Assembly: GCA_903930145.1 (NCBI GenBank)
Contig: CAIYXP010000191.1
Location: 62,001 to 126,000, forward strand
Direction: 5' to 3'
DNA length: 64,000 nucleotides
Source: an uncultured Methylococcaceae bacterium
GTDB lineage: Bacteria; Pseudomonadota; Gammaproteobacteria; Methylococcales; Methylococcaceae
The notes under the pieces were generated by a model, which did not search any database, had not been told where the DNA came from, and saw nothing but the letters and a program-made list of their open reading frames with translations. Within the stretch, counting starts at the first letter, position 1. Each line of letters starts with the position of its first letter. This document shows positions 16,500 through 24,968 of the stretch, piece by piece. Made by a program: the position numbers and the translations under genes.

Positions 16500-17064
16500 A
16501 GCACATTCTCCCCAAAAACGGGTTTACAGGTTCCCGCAGTGAGCGGGTGTTTGGCAGGGGAGGGTATTGGCGTGGTCGCCCGCAAAAGCCTTTTGCCAAC
16601 CACCAACCGAAAACGTCCCCTACGGTTATTTTTATAGCAGAAAAACGAGCGAAGAAATAGATAGTTTGCAAAAAAAAGCTGAAAAAGTTTAATGTTTTAT
16701 CAAATACGCTTATAGATCATATAATCTGAGCATTATGCAGCTTGCTTGAATGGGCCGGTTTGCGTGTTTTGGCGGGTTGGAAACCATCCCCGCACCCGAT
16801 GCGCCCAGTGCAGTGGCAGGGTTTGGCCTTAATTCAACAGTATTGACCAAGGCAGCGGGCTACTTTGCGCTTAGCGTGGCGCAAACGTGCCATTCTGCTA
16901 GATCATAGCCAAAAACAAGCGTAACATTGACAGATAAGACGATGGGGCGGGTGCGCGGTGGCGGCAAGGGGGAGTCCCTTTTTGCCCCAGCGCGATTGCC
17001 CGTAACCCATGGCTTGAGACGGTATGTCCTTAAACCTTAATTTTCCCTAGGAGTGTGTGACCCG
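16500..17064. other. Long intergenic region
   Basis: About 565 bp without a supported gene. It contains the 5' leader of the minus-strand duplicated small protein, with a CCCGC/GCGGG hairpin near 16533-16547, then an AT-rich patch (16630-16740). A 19-bp sequence at 16827-16845 recurs at 22094-22112. AGGAG at 17048-17052 is the ribosome-binding site of the next gene. No RNA gene is recognised. Confidence 0.35.
16827..16845 (+). repeat. 19-bp direct repeat, copy 1
   Basis: CCTTAATTCAACAGTATTG occurs here and again, identically and in the same orientation, at 22094-22112. Both copies are intergenic. It may be the end of a small mobile or palindromic repeat element. Confidence 0.5.
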
Positions 17065-17514
17065 ATGAATGCAACTGCTGATGTCGCTGTTTACTACCAT
17101 GAAGGTATCCTTCCCTTGATGCCTTCCTTCCCCGATGGTGTCGAAGTCTATACGACGACCGACGTGCACAGCCTCGCGAGGGCTTTGGTGCGCTATACGG
17201 ATATTCTTAAAGGCAATTCCGACCCGACGAGTGTCGGTGATTTGATCCATGGCGGCAAACGCGGCCCCCGCGTCCACCATCCCGTGGTGTTGGACGTGCT
17301 GTGGCATTTCGCCTCGGTTGGCAAGAAGGATGTGCCGTATTGGCACGCCTATGTCGCCGCGTCCCTGGTCCATCACCGGGTAGTGCATGACCCCGAACAG
17401 CTTGCGCTGCTGGTTGGCCTGCCCATGCTGACCGACGGCTGTGACCGCAACTTCATGATTAATGTGTTGCAGCAACTGCCCGGCATCGACCTCAACAAGT
17501 TTGAGACATTCTAA
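17065..17514 (+). CDS. Hypothetical cytoplasmic protein
   Basis: About 149 residues, starting at the ATG at 17065 with AGGAG 12 bases upstream; a GTG at 17053 is in frame but would sit directly on the ribosome-binding site. The protein has no signal peptide or membrane segment. It contains a His-rich central part (LIHGGKRGPRVHHPVVLDVLWHF, VAASLVHHRVVHD) and ends in LPGIDLNKFETF. No family is recognised. The coding sequence has the normal composition of the region and is followed by a strong GC-rich hairpin, so it is a genuine monocistronic gene. Confidence 0.65.
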   Translation: MNATADVAVYYHEGILPLMPSFPDGVEVYTTTDVHSLARALVRYTDILKGNSDPTSVGDLIHGGKRGPRVHHPVVLDVLWHFASVGKKDVPYWHAYVAASLVHHRVVHDPEQLALLVGLPMLTDGCDRNFMINVLQQLPGIDLNKFETF

Positions 17515-17522
17515 GATGATAG

Positions 17523-17549
17523 GCCGGGCGCGATTCCGTCGCGCCCGGC
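17523..17549 (+). terminator. GC-rich hairpin after the hypothetical gene
   Basis: GCCGGGCGCGA pairs perfectly with TCGCGCCCGGC around a five-base loop, nine bases after the stop codon. It is followed by ATTCT rather than a clear T-run, so it is a probable but non-canonical terminator. Confidence 0.6.
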
Positions 17550-17659
17550 ATTCTAGCTTACAGCGTTTGCCTACCCTACACTTAATCAAATTAAATAATA
17601 AATTCGAGATTTTTCTGCAATAATCGAGCTAGATTTAGACTCGTTACTTGAGAATCTCC

Positions 17660-19036
17660 ATGCTTATTGAATTCAAGGTTGCCAATTTTCGCTCTATCCG
17701 TGAGCAACAAACTCTCAGTTTAGTCGCCAGCAATGCCGACAAGTCCTTGAATGGTTGCGTGATTGAGCATCCGTTACCGGGGCTTGCGGGTTTGCGCTTC
17801 TTGAAAGGGGCGGCACTCTACGGGGCTAATGCGTCCGGCAAATCGAACGTGATTCAAGCCATTGGCTTTTTAAGGGATTGTGTTGTCAATTCAGCGACCA
17901 AACTGCAACCGGGCGATAAAACCGGGGCCGAGCCGTTTAAGCTGGATCGGGAATCTAAAGAAAAACCTTCCGAGTTTGAAATCACCTTTGTGGCCGATAT
18001 TACTAATCAGGCGGGGGAAATCCAAGCGACTCGGTTTGTCTTCGGCCTAGCAATAACACCGCAGCGAGTTATCGAGGAATACCTGGTGGCTTACCCTAAA
18101 GGCTTGCCACAAAAATGGTATCACCGCATTTATAACGAAACGGAAAAGGCTTATGAATGGGCGAAACCATCGGCCGGGTTTAAACGGGATAAGAGTCTTG
18201 AACAAAAAACCAAAGAAAATGCTTTATACCTATCGGTTGGCCCTCAGTTCAATCATCCACAACTGACTGTAATATTTAATTGGTTTAACTTACATTTGCG
18301 GTTAATCAGTTTAAGCCATGGTACTAATATTTCTTATGTGCATACCATTGAATTACTTAAAAATCCAGCACAGCGTGATCGGATTCTGAGTTTGCTAAAA
18401 AGTGCTGACATTGGTGTAGCGAATGCTAGTGCAAATGTCAAAGATATAGATCCAATCTTAGCCGAATTATTAATAATACACGATCAATTTAAACAAAGAA
18501 TCCAAGATGTTTATCCAAAAGCGAGGAGATTCAATTCAGCTTTTGATTCTCAGCCGTTTATTGAAGAAAAAAGTTTGACTGAAGAGAGTTATTCGGTTAA
18601 TTTAATGCATACTGTGGAAGGCATTGATCCAGTTCCCTTGGATTTCGACGATGAAGAATCTTCTGGAACGCGCCAATTTTTTGCTTTGATTGGTTTTTGG
18701 ATAGAAATACTTGAAGGCGGCCACACTGTTTTTATTGACGAGCTGGAAACCAGCCTACACCCGCTCCTAGTCAGAGAATTGTTAAGGCTGTTGCTATCGG
18801 AAACCCATAACCCCAAAGGCGCACAGATAATCTTCACCACGCATAATCCCGTATTGCTGGATACCACCTTATTCAGGCGCGACCAAATTTGGTTTACTGA
18901 AAAATCGCCCAACGGCGCGACCCAACTTTATCCACTTACGGATTATCAACCACGCAAAGACGAGGCACTCGCCAAGGGGTATCTAGCTGGACGTTATGGC
19001 GGTATACCTTTTATCCCGGAAGGGCTTAAATTATGA
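17660..19036 (+). CDS. RloA / AbiLi-like AAA-type ATPase
   Basis: An SMC/OLD-like ATPase of about 458 residues. FKVANFRSIREQQTLSL at the N-terminus is typical of AAA_15/AAA_21 proteins; Walker A is ALYGANASGKSNVIQA; SGTRQFFALIGFWIEIL is the signature-like segment; Walker B is TVFIDELETSLHP, followed by IIFTTHNPVLLD. The start at ATG 17660 is preferred over the in-frame TTG at 17648. The stop overlaps the rloB start by four bases (ATGA). In Lactococcus the equivalent pair AbiLi/AbiLii causes abortive phage infection, and rloAB genes lie in restriction loci of Campylobacter. An anti-phage role is therefore inferred. Confidence 0.88.
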   Translation: MLIEFKVANFRSIREQQTLSLVASNADKSLNGCVIEHPLPGLAGLRFLKGAALYGANASGKSNVIQAIGFLRDCVVNSATKLQPGDKTGAEPFKLDRESKEKPSEFEITFVADITNQAGEIQATRFVFGLAITPQRVIEEYLVAYPKGLPQKWYHRIYNETEKAYEWAKPSAGFKRDKSLEQKTKENALYLSVGPQFNHPQLTVIFNWFNLHLRLISLSHGTNISYVHTIELLKNPAQRDRILSLLKSADIGVANASANVKDIDPILAELLIIHDQFKQRIQDVYPKARRFNSAFDSQPFIEEKSLTEESYSVNLMHTVEGIDPVPLDFDDEESSGTRQFFALIGFWIEILEGGHTVFIDELETSLHPLLVRELLRLLLSETHNPKGAQIIFTTHNPVLLDTTLFRRDQIWFTEKSPNGATQLYPLTDYQPRKDEALAKGYLAGRYGGIPFIPEGLKL

Positions 19037-19713
19037 GGACGACTAGGTCGTTTAATCGTAATGTCAAAACCTATCAGCGCGATAAACCTCAGCAACGGGC
19101 CACAGGCCGGACTTTTCTGATTGTCACCGAAGGGGAAAAAACCGAGCCGCACTATTTGAAAGCCTTGCGGGATCAACTCCAGTTGAAATCCGCTGATGTG
19201 GAAATCGTCCATCCCAAAGGCACCGACCCGTTAAGTTTGACACAGCGAGCCAATGCACTACGCGAAAACCGGAAAGTGAAAGCCAAAAATGGTTTTGCCG
19301 TTGAGTATGACGAAGTGTGGGTAGTGCTTGATTTGGAAACAGCCAACCATCCGCATCGGAAAAAAGCCGAACAGGCGCAGTCATCGAAAGAACTTTTCGG
19401 TATCCTGTTCGCCTACTCAGACCCAAGTTTTGAATATTGGCTCCTGTTGCATGAGGAATATACCACGTCAAATTTTGCTGATAGTGCGGCAGTGGAAAAA
19501 CGCTTCAAATCGATTCATACTGATTACACTAAAGGTAACTGGAAACCGACCCAAGCGTTTCTCTTGAAATTACCAACGGCTATCGCTCATGCCGAGCGAT
19601 GCCGCCAATTTCATGAGGAATCGGGCGGTGATGGCAATCCCTCGACTTGTATGGATAAACTTGCACGACACTTGAACGAAGCAGCTAACCCGTGTCATCG
19701 AATCATCCAGTGA
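19033..19713 (+). CDS. RloB / AbiLii-like protein
   Basis: 226 residues. The N-terminal GRTFLIVTEGEKTEPHYLKAL is the hallmark of RloB family proteins and contains the conserved glutamate of a Toprim-like fold. DEVWVVLDLETANHPHRKK supplies the second acidic motif, here D-L-E rather than the usual D-x-D, and DPSFEYWLLLH is the third conserved block. RloB is thought to be the effector (putative nuclease) acting with the ATPase. Its ATG overlaps the ATPase stop (ATGA), so the two proteins should be made together. The gene is followed by a spacer of about 117 bp and a zinc-finger protein gene. Confidence 0.87.
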   Translation: MRTTRSFNRNVKTYQRDKPQQRATGRTFLIVTEGEKTEPHYLKALRDQLQLKSADVEIVHPKGTDPLSLTQRANALRENRKVKAKNGFAVEYDEVWVVLDLETANHPHRKKAEQAQSSKELFGILFAYSDPSFEYWLLLHEEYTTSNFADSAAVEKRFKSIHTDYTKGNWKPTQAFLLKLPTAIAHAERCRQFHEESGGDGNPSTCMDKLARHLNEAANPCHRIIQ

Positions 19714-19830
19714 CCTCACGGATAACCGTTCGGGAGATATCCATGACTTTGACCGTCCCCAATTGAAATTTCCCGCACGGGTGATCACGCCCGCGCAATG
19801 GATAAACTTGACAGTGTGGAGGATTAACCC

Positions 19831-20511
19831 ATGAGAGCAAAACCAACCAAAGGGCTATGCAGTTTCTGCGGCCAGCCAGTTGCTAAAGTCAGCGCAAACA
19901 AACATCTGTCGTCTTGCGCAAAAGTTTTGGAGGCCATAACCAAGGCAGAGGATTCCAAGCGCAAACGTGAAACCCTGTTCCATTTGCGGGTGCAGGCCGA
20001 TGGGCAAGCCCAATATTGGCTGGATTTGGAAATGCGAGGTTCGGCCAAGTTGGGCGACTTGGATCATTATCTGCGGGAAATCTGGCTGGAATGCTGCGGT
20101 CATTTGAGCCAGTTTTCCTATGGTGGTTTTGGCGGCGTGGAAATAGGCATGACCAAAACCATAGCCCAGGCTTTTCAGGGCGGCGAAACCTTGACCCATA
20201 TTTACGATTTCGGAACCGAGTCGGTGACATTGATTAAGCCGGTCAGGCAGCGCGAAGGCAAACCCCTCACTGCGCATCCGGTCACATTATTGATGCGCAA
20301 CATCGACCCCGTGTTTGAATGCCAAGAGTGCCAAGAACCCGCCGCATGGTTATGCATGGAATGCATCTACGAGCATGATGAAATGGGGACGCTGTGCGAC
20401 CAACATGCGGAAAATCACCCGCACGACGATTACGGCGAACCGATGCGCATCGTCAATTCGCCGAGGATGGGCATGTGCGGGTACGACGGGCCAGCGGAAC
20501 CACCTTACTGA
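19831..20511 (+). CDS. Zinc-finger protein resembling pRiA4b ORF-3 / IS1096 passenger family
   Basis: 226 residues. The N-terminus LCSFCGQPVAKVSANKHLSSC looks like a zinc knuckle. The centre (FHLRVQADGQAQYWLDLEMR, then LGDLDHYLREIWLECCGHLSQF) resembles the pRiA4b ORF-3-like fold. The C-terminus has a second cysteine/histidine cluster (FECQECQEPAAWLCMECIYEHDE, LCDQHAENHPHDD), probably another zinc site. The start ATG follows GGAGG. It lies directly behind rloAB on the same strand and may be an accessory gene of that defence island or an independent mobile passenger. The fold assignment is moderately certain; function is unknown. Confidence 0.6.
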   Translation: MRAKPTKGLCSFCGQPVAKVSANKHLSSCAKVLEAITKAEDSKRKRETLFHLRVQADGQAQYWLDLEMRGSAKLGDLDHYLREIWLECCGHLSQFSYGGFGGVEIGMTKTIAQAFQGGETLTHIYDFGTESVTLIKPVRQREGKPLTAHPVTLLMRNIDPVFECQECQEPAAWLCMECIYEHDEMGTLCDQHAENHPHDDYGEPMRIVNSPRMGMCGYDGPAEPPY

Positions 20512-20600
20512 GCATGAAAAAGGCATTTACCCGATTCGGCGGGTTTATTCCAAACGTGGGATATTTTAATCGGCAATAATTCTAAAAAAGAGGATCGAAA

Positions 20601-21404
20601 ATGTACGCTGAACGACAAGATACTGTAAAGATTTCCGCAAAACGCATGTTGCTGACCACCGCCCTGTCAATGCTGGGCGTTGTGCAAGCACCGCAGACGG
20701 TTGCGGCGGAGCCACAGCCTGCCCCCGCCCCGGTCATCGAACAGCAGGCGCTGGATCATCTGAAAGCCATGAGCGACAAGCTGACCGCTGCCAAGGCGTT
20801 TACTTACCGCTCCCGCAGCACCATTGAAGTCCCTGCCAAAACCGGGCAGTACCTGACTCATTTCATCGAGTCCGATGTCGCCTTGGAGCGGCCAAATAAA
20901 TTGCGCTCGAAGGTGAGTGGCGATTTGCCGCACTACCAGTTTTATTACGACGGTTCCACGGTTTCGGCCTTGGATATTGAAAAGAACCTGTATGCCATAG
21001 CCAAAGCACCGGGGACAATTGACGAGATGCTACCCTTCGTGATGGAAAAGGCTGGCATAGACTTCCCGGCGGCGGATTTTCTGCTAGGCAATCCCTATGC
21101 CGAATTGACCAAGGGCTTGACCCATGCCATTGCGGTCGGTCCTGTGAAGGTGAACGGTGTGCCAAGCGAGCATTATGCTTATATGAGCCCGGCGGTGAAT
21201 TGGGAAGTCTGGATCGATGCCAATTCGCTGCCCCGGCGGCTGGCGGTGACCCACAAGTCCGTCGACAATTTCCCGCGTTTCCAAGTCGAGTTTCTGGATT
21301 GGAATCTAAATCCTAAGCTGAGCGGCAGTGAATTTGTGTTGAAGAAACCTCAAGGTGCGAAAGAGGTCGAGTTTGGCGCGAAGATGGAAAACCCGCCCCA
21401 ATAG
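20601..21404 (+). CDS. Exported DUF2092 protein (LolA-like fold)
   Basis: A signal peptide (LLTTALSMLGVVQAPQTVAAE) precedes a full-length DUF2092 domain: ALDHLKAMSDKLTAAKAFTYR, then VALERPNKLRSKV, FYYDGSTVSALDIEKNLYA, GVPSEHYAYMSPAVNWEVWID and PRRLAVTHKSVDNFPRFQVEF. Proteins of this family are periplasmic and share the LolA/LolB-like lipoprotein-binding half-barrel. They are often encoded beside Gly-rich repeat lipoproteins such as the one that follows here. The ATG at 20601 follows AAGAGGATCG. The real function is not known. Confidence 0.82.
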   Translation: MYAERQDTVKISAKRMLLTTALSMLGVVQAPQTVAAEPQPAPAPVIEQQALDHLKAMSDKLTAAKAFTYRSRSTIEVPAKTGQYLTHFIESDVALERPNKLRSKVSGDLPHYQFYYDGSTVSALDIEKNLYAIAKAPGTIDEMLPFVMEKAGIDFPAADFLLGNPYAELTKGLTHAIAVGPVKVNGVPSEHYAYMSPAVNWEVWIDANSLPRRLAVTHKSVDNFPRFQVEFLDWNLNPKLSGSEFVLKKPQGAKEVEFGAKMENPPQ

Positions 21405-21441
21405 TGTCATGGTCAATGCAATGCAGCTAGTGAGGTCTTTT

Positions 21442-21912
21442 ATGTGTGTAAAATCTTGGGGTTTATGTGTGCCGGCCTTGTTGGGTCTGGTTTGGTTGGC
21501 GGGCGGTTGTGCGCCAAAACCGCCGCCTACAACGGTTGTTTATGGTGGTTACGGCGGCACGGCGGTATACGCCCACCCCGCGCCCTATTACGGTAGCGTA
21601 GCCGTGTATGGCCATCCTCCCGCGCCTTATTATGGCGGTGCGGCGATGTATGGTTCATCAGGCTATGCGCACGGTGCTTATGGTGGCTCGGCGGCGTGGA
21701 ACAATGGCGTGGGTGTTGCCCATGGTGCCGACGGCGGTTCGGCGGCGTGGAACCACGGCACGGGCTATGCCGAGGGCGCTAACGGCGGCTCGGCGGCATG
21801 GAATCACGGAACGGGTTATGCCGAAGGCGCCCACGGCGGTTCGGCGGCATGGAATCATGGCACGGGCTATGTCGAAGGGCCGCATGGCGGTGGGGCGGCT
21901 TGGCATCGGTAA
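21442..21912 (+). CDS. Glycine-rich repeat lipoprotein
   Basis: The best start is the ATG at 21442 behind GTGAGG; a longer frame overlaps the DUF2092 gene but has no ribosome-binding site. A lipoprotein signal ends in WLAGGCAPK. The mature part is Gly/Ala/Tyr-rich (VYGGYGGTAVYAHPAPYYG), then carries four to five tandem 17-residue repeats of the form GGSAAWNHGTGYAEGAH (51 bp in DNA, about 21680-21905). It is probably surface-exposed and anchored in the outer membrane. It is likely co-transcribed with the DUF2092 gene 37 bp upstream. No enzyme motif is present. Confidence 0.75.
   Translation: MCVKSWGLCVPALLGLVWLAGGCAPKPPPTTVVYGGYGGTAVYAHPAPYYGSVAVYGHPPAPYYGGAAMYGSSGYAHGAYGGSAAWNNGVGVAHGADGGSAAWNHGTGYAEGANGGSAAWNHGTGYAEGAHGGSAAWNHGTGYVEGPHGGGAAWHR
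21680..21905 (+). repeat. 51-bp tandem coding repeats
   Basis: Four to five copies of a 51-bp unit encode the GGSAAW(N)HGTGYAEGA repeats of the lipoprotein. The copies at 21790-21900 are the most alike, which suggests recent expansion by slippage or recombination. Confidence 0.7.
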
Positions 21913-22059
21913 GCTTGGGGCAATAATTGGCTTGGGGTGATTGCGTGTCTTGCGTTGTGGAAGTCGACGGGTCCTAGGTGACATTGCTGTTGGATTAAGC
22001 CGTTCGTGCTGTCGAAGCATGAACGGCCTAAGTCCCCGTAAGTTGCGTTTTTTTCCGTT

Positions 22060-22088
22060 AACCCTTCGACTAGCTCAGGGCGAACGGA
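22060..22088. repeat. REP-like palindromic repeat
   Basis: CCGTT and CCCT are mirrored by AGGG and AACGG around CTTCGACTAGCTC. This resembles the widespread intergenic repeats containing CCCTTCGACNAGCTCAGGG. It lies between convergent genes, just before a copy of the 19-bp repeat. Confidence 0.45.
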
Positions 22089-22093
22089 AAATT

Positions 22094-22112
22094 CCTTAAT
22101 TCAACAGTATTG
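22094..22112 (+). repeat. 19-bp direct repeat, copy 2
   Basis: Identical to 16827-16845. Here it directly follows a REP-like palindrome, which suggests that it belongs to a small repeat element. Confidence 0.5.
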
Positions 22113-22161
22113 GTCCGACACCCATGCCCCGTCATTGTATGAAACCCTATCAAATTTCTGT

Positions 22162-23610
22162 CTAATTGCAGGTCACATAAGCAGGCGGTTTGCATTGGTC
22201 GCCCACGCACTGCTGATTTTGCCAAGACTGCCCCGGTTCCCCTAACATGCCCCTGACCCATTGGCTGAATGGGACGCCGCCGGAGTTTTCGCTGTAGAAA
22301 ATCCCCTGCGGGTTAAAGAAAATCGGGGTTCCGTCGGGCAGTAAATACGGCGGGGTTTCGGTCAGGATGGTATGTTTGTAGCCGCTTGCCCGGTAGTATC
22401 GGTAGTTATCCACTTTGTTGGGTCCGTAGGCGAGGTCATTGGTGTATTGGTCCATCAGTCCGTGCCAGCCACAGTAGGCTGCATTCTGGGCGGGGTAGGT
22501 CGGGCTGAGCGGATTCAGGCTTTCCCCCAAGAATACGGAGAACAACAATTCCACCATGGCAGCCGGGTCTTGCGCTTCCTGCATTGAGCCGTAATAGAAC
22601 ACTTGGTCCACGTCCCATTCCGTCGTGTATTGGGCAAATTGAGTGGGCCGGTAGCGGGGGTCGTTCGCCGATTTGTCGGCGTAGTAATGGGCCAAGTGGC
22701 CGAAAAAGTCGACAAAGTACCGGTTTGACGAAGTTGGTAGGTTGGCGATCCCTGCGATCCAAGTGGGTAAATTAGCCTGTTGGCCCCAAGGCGAATCGGG
22801 GTTGTTGATGACTGCTTGAGTGAATCCGCTCTCAATCACGCCGTTGGCGGCATCGGCGATCACGTAGCTCTTGGCATTTGGCCAGACTTCTTTGACAAAG
22901 GCAAAGTCAGTGACGGCCCCGTAGCCGCCGGCGCTGGAACCGGCCACCACCACTTTGCGGGGTTTGTCGTCGCCCATGCGCTTGCGCACCCATTTCAACG
23001 CCGCGAGCACGTTGTCAAAGCCACGGTGATGGAGGGTGATTTTTTCATCGGTGATGCCCGGTAGCCCCACATTGTCGTACTGATAATCCCTAGAGCCCCA
23101 CAACACGTCCCCGGTGCAGGCCGGTATGAATACTTTGTCCCAATTTTGAAAGGGATTGTCTGCCCGGTCGGCTAGGATGCCGGTGTTTTGGGCGTAGCGG
23201 ATGGCAGTGCGGTCAATGGCTTGGGCATAAACCGGCACACCCGTTGCCGCTGAGGCAATGCAACTGGACGTATCCCAACAAGCACCGCCTTGGTCTAGGT
23301 AAATCAATAGATTGCGGCCTTCATCGGTGTCATGCTCGGGGTTGTCGCCATCATGCCCGCCGTCTTCGCCTTCTTGGAAGAAAAATGAAAACTTGCTGTC
23401 GGCCAATTGACACTGGGTGAGGTTGCCTTGTGCATCAAATGTACAGACTGGTCCGCCCGAGCAGGAGGGAAGCAGCAAGCGCCGCTCGCCGTTTGGCGCG
23501 GTATAATAGAGTCTCTGTCGGGGGACGACCTCCTTCCAATCGTCCGCATAAGCAAATGTTTGCAGGGCAGTCAGTGCCAAGAAAAGCCAATATTTGACAT
23601 TCATAATCAA
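22162..23610 (-). CDS. Exported pectinacetylesterase-like serine hydrolase
   Basis: A signal peptide (YWLFLALTALQTFAYA) is followed by a pectinacetylesterase (PAE/Notum-like) domain. LLIYLDQGGACWDTSSC forms the oxyanion region, VVVAGSSAGGYGAVTDF contains the nucleophile Ser in GSSAGG, and a His in YCGWHGLMDQY or in the later YKHTIL region is the likely base. Many cysteines suggest disulfides, fitting periplasmic or secreted location. In bacteria such enzymes may deacylate polysaccharides or other esters; pectin is not necessarily the substrate. The ATG (two in frame, 23610 and 23604) follows GAGGATTG. It is a single-gene unit, convergent with the Gly-rich lipoprotein. Confidence 0.82.
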   Translation of the reverse strand: MIMNVKYWLFLALTALQTFAYADDWKEVVPRQRLYYTAPNGERRLLLPSCSGGPVCTFDAQGNLTQCQLADSKFSFFFQEGEDGGHDGDNPEHDTDEGRNLLIYLDQGGACWDTSSCIASAATGVPVYAQAIDRTAIRYAQNTGILADRADNPFQNWDKVFIPACTGDVLWGSRDYQYDNVGLPGITDEKITLHHRGFDNVLAALKWVRKRMGDDKPRKVVVAGSSAGGYGAVTDFAFVKEVWPNAKSYVIADAANGVIESGFTQAVINNPDSPWGQQANLPTWIAGIANLPTSSNRYFVDFFGHLAHYYADKSANDPRYRPTQFAQYTTEWDVDQVFYYGSMQEAQDPAAMVELLFSVFLGESLNPLSPTYPAQNAAYCGWHGLMDQYTNDLAYGPNKVDNYRYYRASGYKHTILTETPPYLLPDGTPIFFNPQGIFYSENSGGVPFSQWVRGMLGEPGQSWQNQQCVGDQCKPPAYVTCN

Positions 23611-23847
23611 TCCTCAATGATAAAATTTGTTATTCTGGTATGCATGAACCGGCGGAACTCGATTTTTCCTTGGGCAGTCTTTATTTACATGCATGCCAAG
23701 AGGTCAATGATAATCGAAATTATCGTTTAGAATAGTGTGGATTCACAAAAAAATGGGTCCCTGCACGAGTGCTTGGTTGGCAGTCCGTTGGAGCAGATGA
23801 CTTTCTCACCCCACTAAAACCCCTGTAAAACTGAAGATTCCCGTAAA

Positions 23848-24870
23848 ATGTATCTATTGCGTTTATTATTGCTGTTGCCCGTGTTCTGCTTCGCTGTTGC
23901 GGCGCAGGCCGCGCCCTCCGCCGTCGAATTGCTTGCGGTGTTGGGCATCCCTCAGGACAAGCTTGCGGACTTGAACCGGGGTGAGATCATCAGCCAGCCC
24001 AGCCAAGAGTCGGGCGAAAAGGAACTGGCCATGGATACTGCCCTGTATTTGCCTAGCCCCTTGTCCAAGGTGTTCGCCTATTTGCAGCGTGCCGAATTGG
24101 AAGGCATTGACGAGGACATTGTGGCGCATGGGGAGATCCCGCCGAATGCCGGAGTGGATGCCTTTGCGCGGTTCTCTTTCTTGGCGAAAGAGGGCGACGA
24201 AATCGAGGGTTTGCTGAATGCCGAACCCGGCGACCGCTTCAACCTCTCGGTCGGGGAAATTGATGGTTTCAAGCCGCTTAAGGAAAAGCTGGCGGGTGCG
24301 GGCCAGCAGGCCCAAACCGAGGCGGTGTCGCGGCATTACCGTGAAATCTTGCTGGCGCGTTGGCAAGCCTACCGCGCCCGTGGTCTGGCCGGCATCGCGC
24401 CCTATGCCCACCCCGAAGGCATTCCCGCCGCCGACCCCGCCGCCGAATTGCGCGCGTCCGCCGCCAGCGACAAATCCTTGGCCCGTTACTACCCCGGTCT
24501 GGACAAGGCTTGGCTGGATTATCCGTCTGGCTTGCCTAAGGATGTCGCCGAGCAGTTCTTTTGGCTGAACCGGACAGTCGAGGGGCGGCCCACCGCCATT
24601 CTCGGCCATCGGCTGGTGCAGTCGTCCAGCGACAGTGCCGTGATTGCCATCAGGCATTACTTCGTCGGCCACTCGTACAATTCGATCAATCTCGTCATCG
24701 GCTGCCTGCCCTACCGTGGCGGGACCGTGGTTTTCTACGCCCAAAGGACATCCACCGACCAAGTAGCCGGCATGGCTGGCGGCTTGAAGCACGCCATCGG
24801 ACGGGAACAGATGAAAAACCAGATGGTTGGACGGCTGGAAAGCCTGCGCAAGGCGTTGCAAGGCGGGTGA
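23848..24870 (+). CDS. Hypothetical exported protein
   Basis: 340 residues with a typical signal peptide (LLRLLLLLPVFCFAVAAQAA). No catalytic motif or known family is recognised. The mature protein is alpha/beta, with LSKVFAYLQRAELEGIDEDIV, FNLSVGEIDGFKPLKEKL and a C-terminal AVIAIRHYFVGHSYNSINLVIG, the last compatible with a beta-sheet core. It has the composition of a real gene, and its antisense 343-codon frame is a high-GC shadow. It precedes prsT by about 100 bp, with overlapping hairpins between them. Confidence 0.65.
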   Translation: MYLLRLLLLLPVFCFAVAAQAAPSAVELLAVLGIPQDKLADLNRGEIISQPSQESGEKELAMDTALYLPSPLSKVFAYLQRAELEGIDEDIVAHGEIPPNAGVDAFARFSFLAKEGDEIEGLLNAEPGDRFNLSVGEIDGFKPLKEKLAGAGQQAQTEAVSRHYREILLARWQAYRARGLAGIAPYAHPEGIPAADPAAELRASAASDKSLARYYPGLDKAWLDYPSGLPKDVAEQFFWLNRTVEGRPTAILGHRLVQSSSDSAVIAIRHYFVGHSYNSINLVIGCLPYRGGTVVFYAQRTSTDQVAGMAGGLKHAIGREQMKNQMVGRLESLRKALQGG

Positions 24871-24893
24871 ACCGCTGGATACCGCAGCAACCT

Positions 24894-24932
24894 CCACTTT
24901 AGTTTTGAAGTGGCAAGGCTAGCTTTGCCACT
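24894..24932 (+). promoter_or_regulatory. Overlapping hairpins between the exported-protein gene and prsT
   Basis: CCACTT (24894-24899) can pair with AAGTGG (24908-24913). The latter also begins a longer hairpin, AGTGGCAA (24909-24916) with TTGCCACT (24925-24932). The two stems are mutually exclusive. No poly-T follows, so the element could be a terminator of the preceding gene or an attenuator-like leader of prsT. Confidence 0.4.
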
Positions 24933-24968
24933 CTAATGCTTAATGTTTTCAATTTAAGGAAGGACTGG

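Noticed and set aside
23866-24897. 343-codon minus-strand frame opposite the exported protein
   Set aside because: Antisense shadow of a high-GC gene; the plus strand has a signal peptide and good context, the minus strand has repeated low-complexity Gly/Arg/Gln composition.
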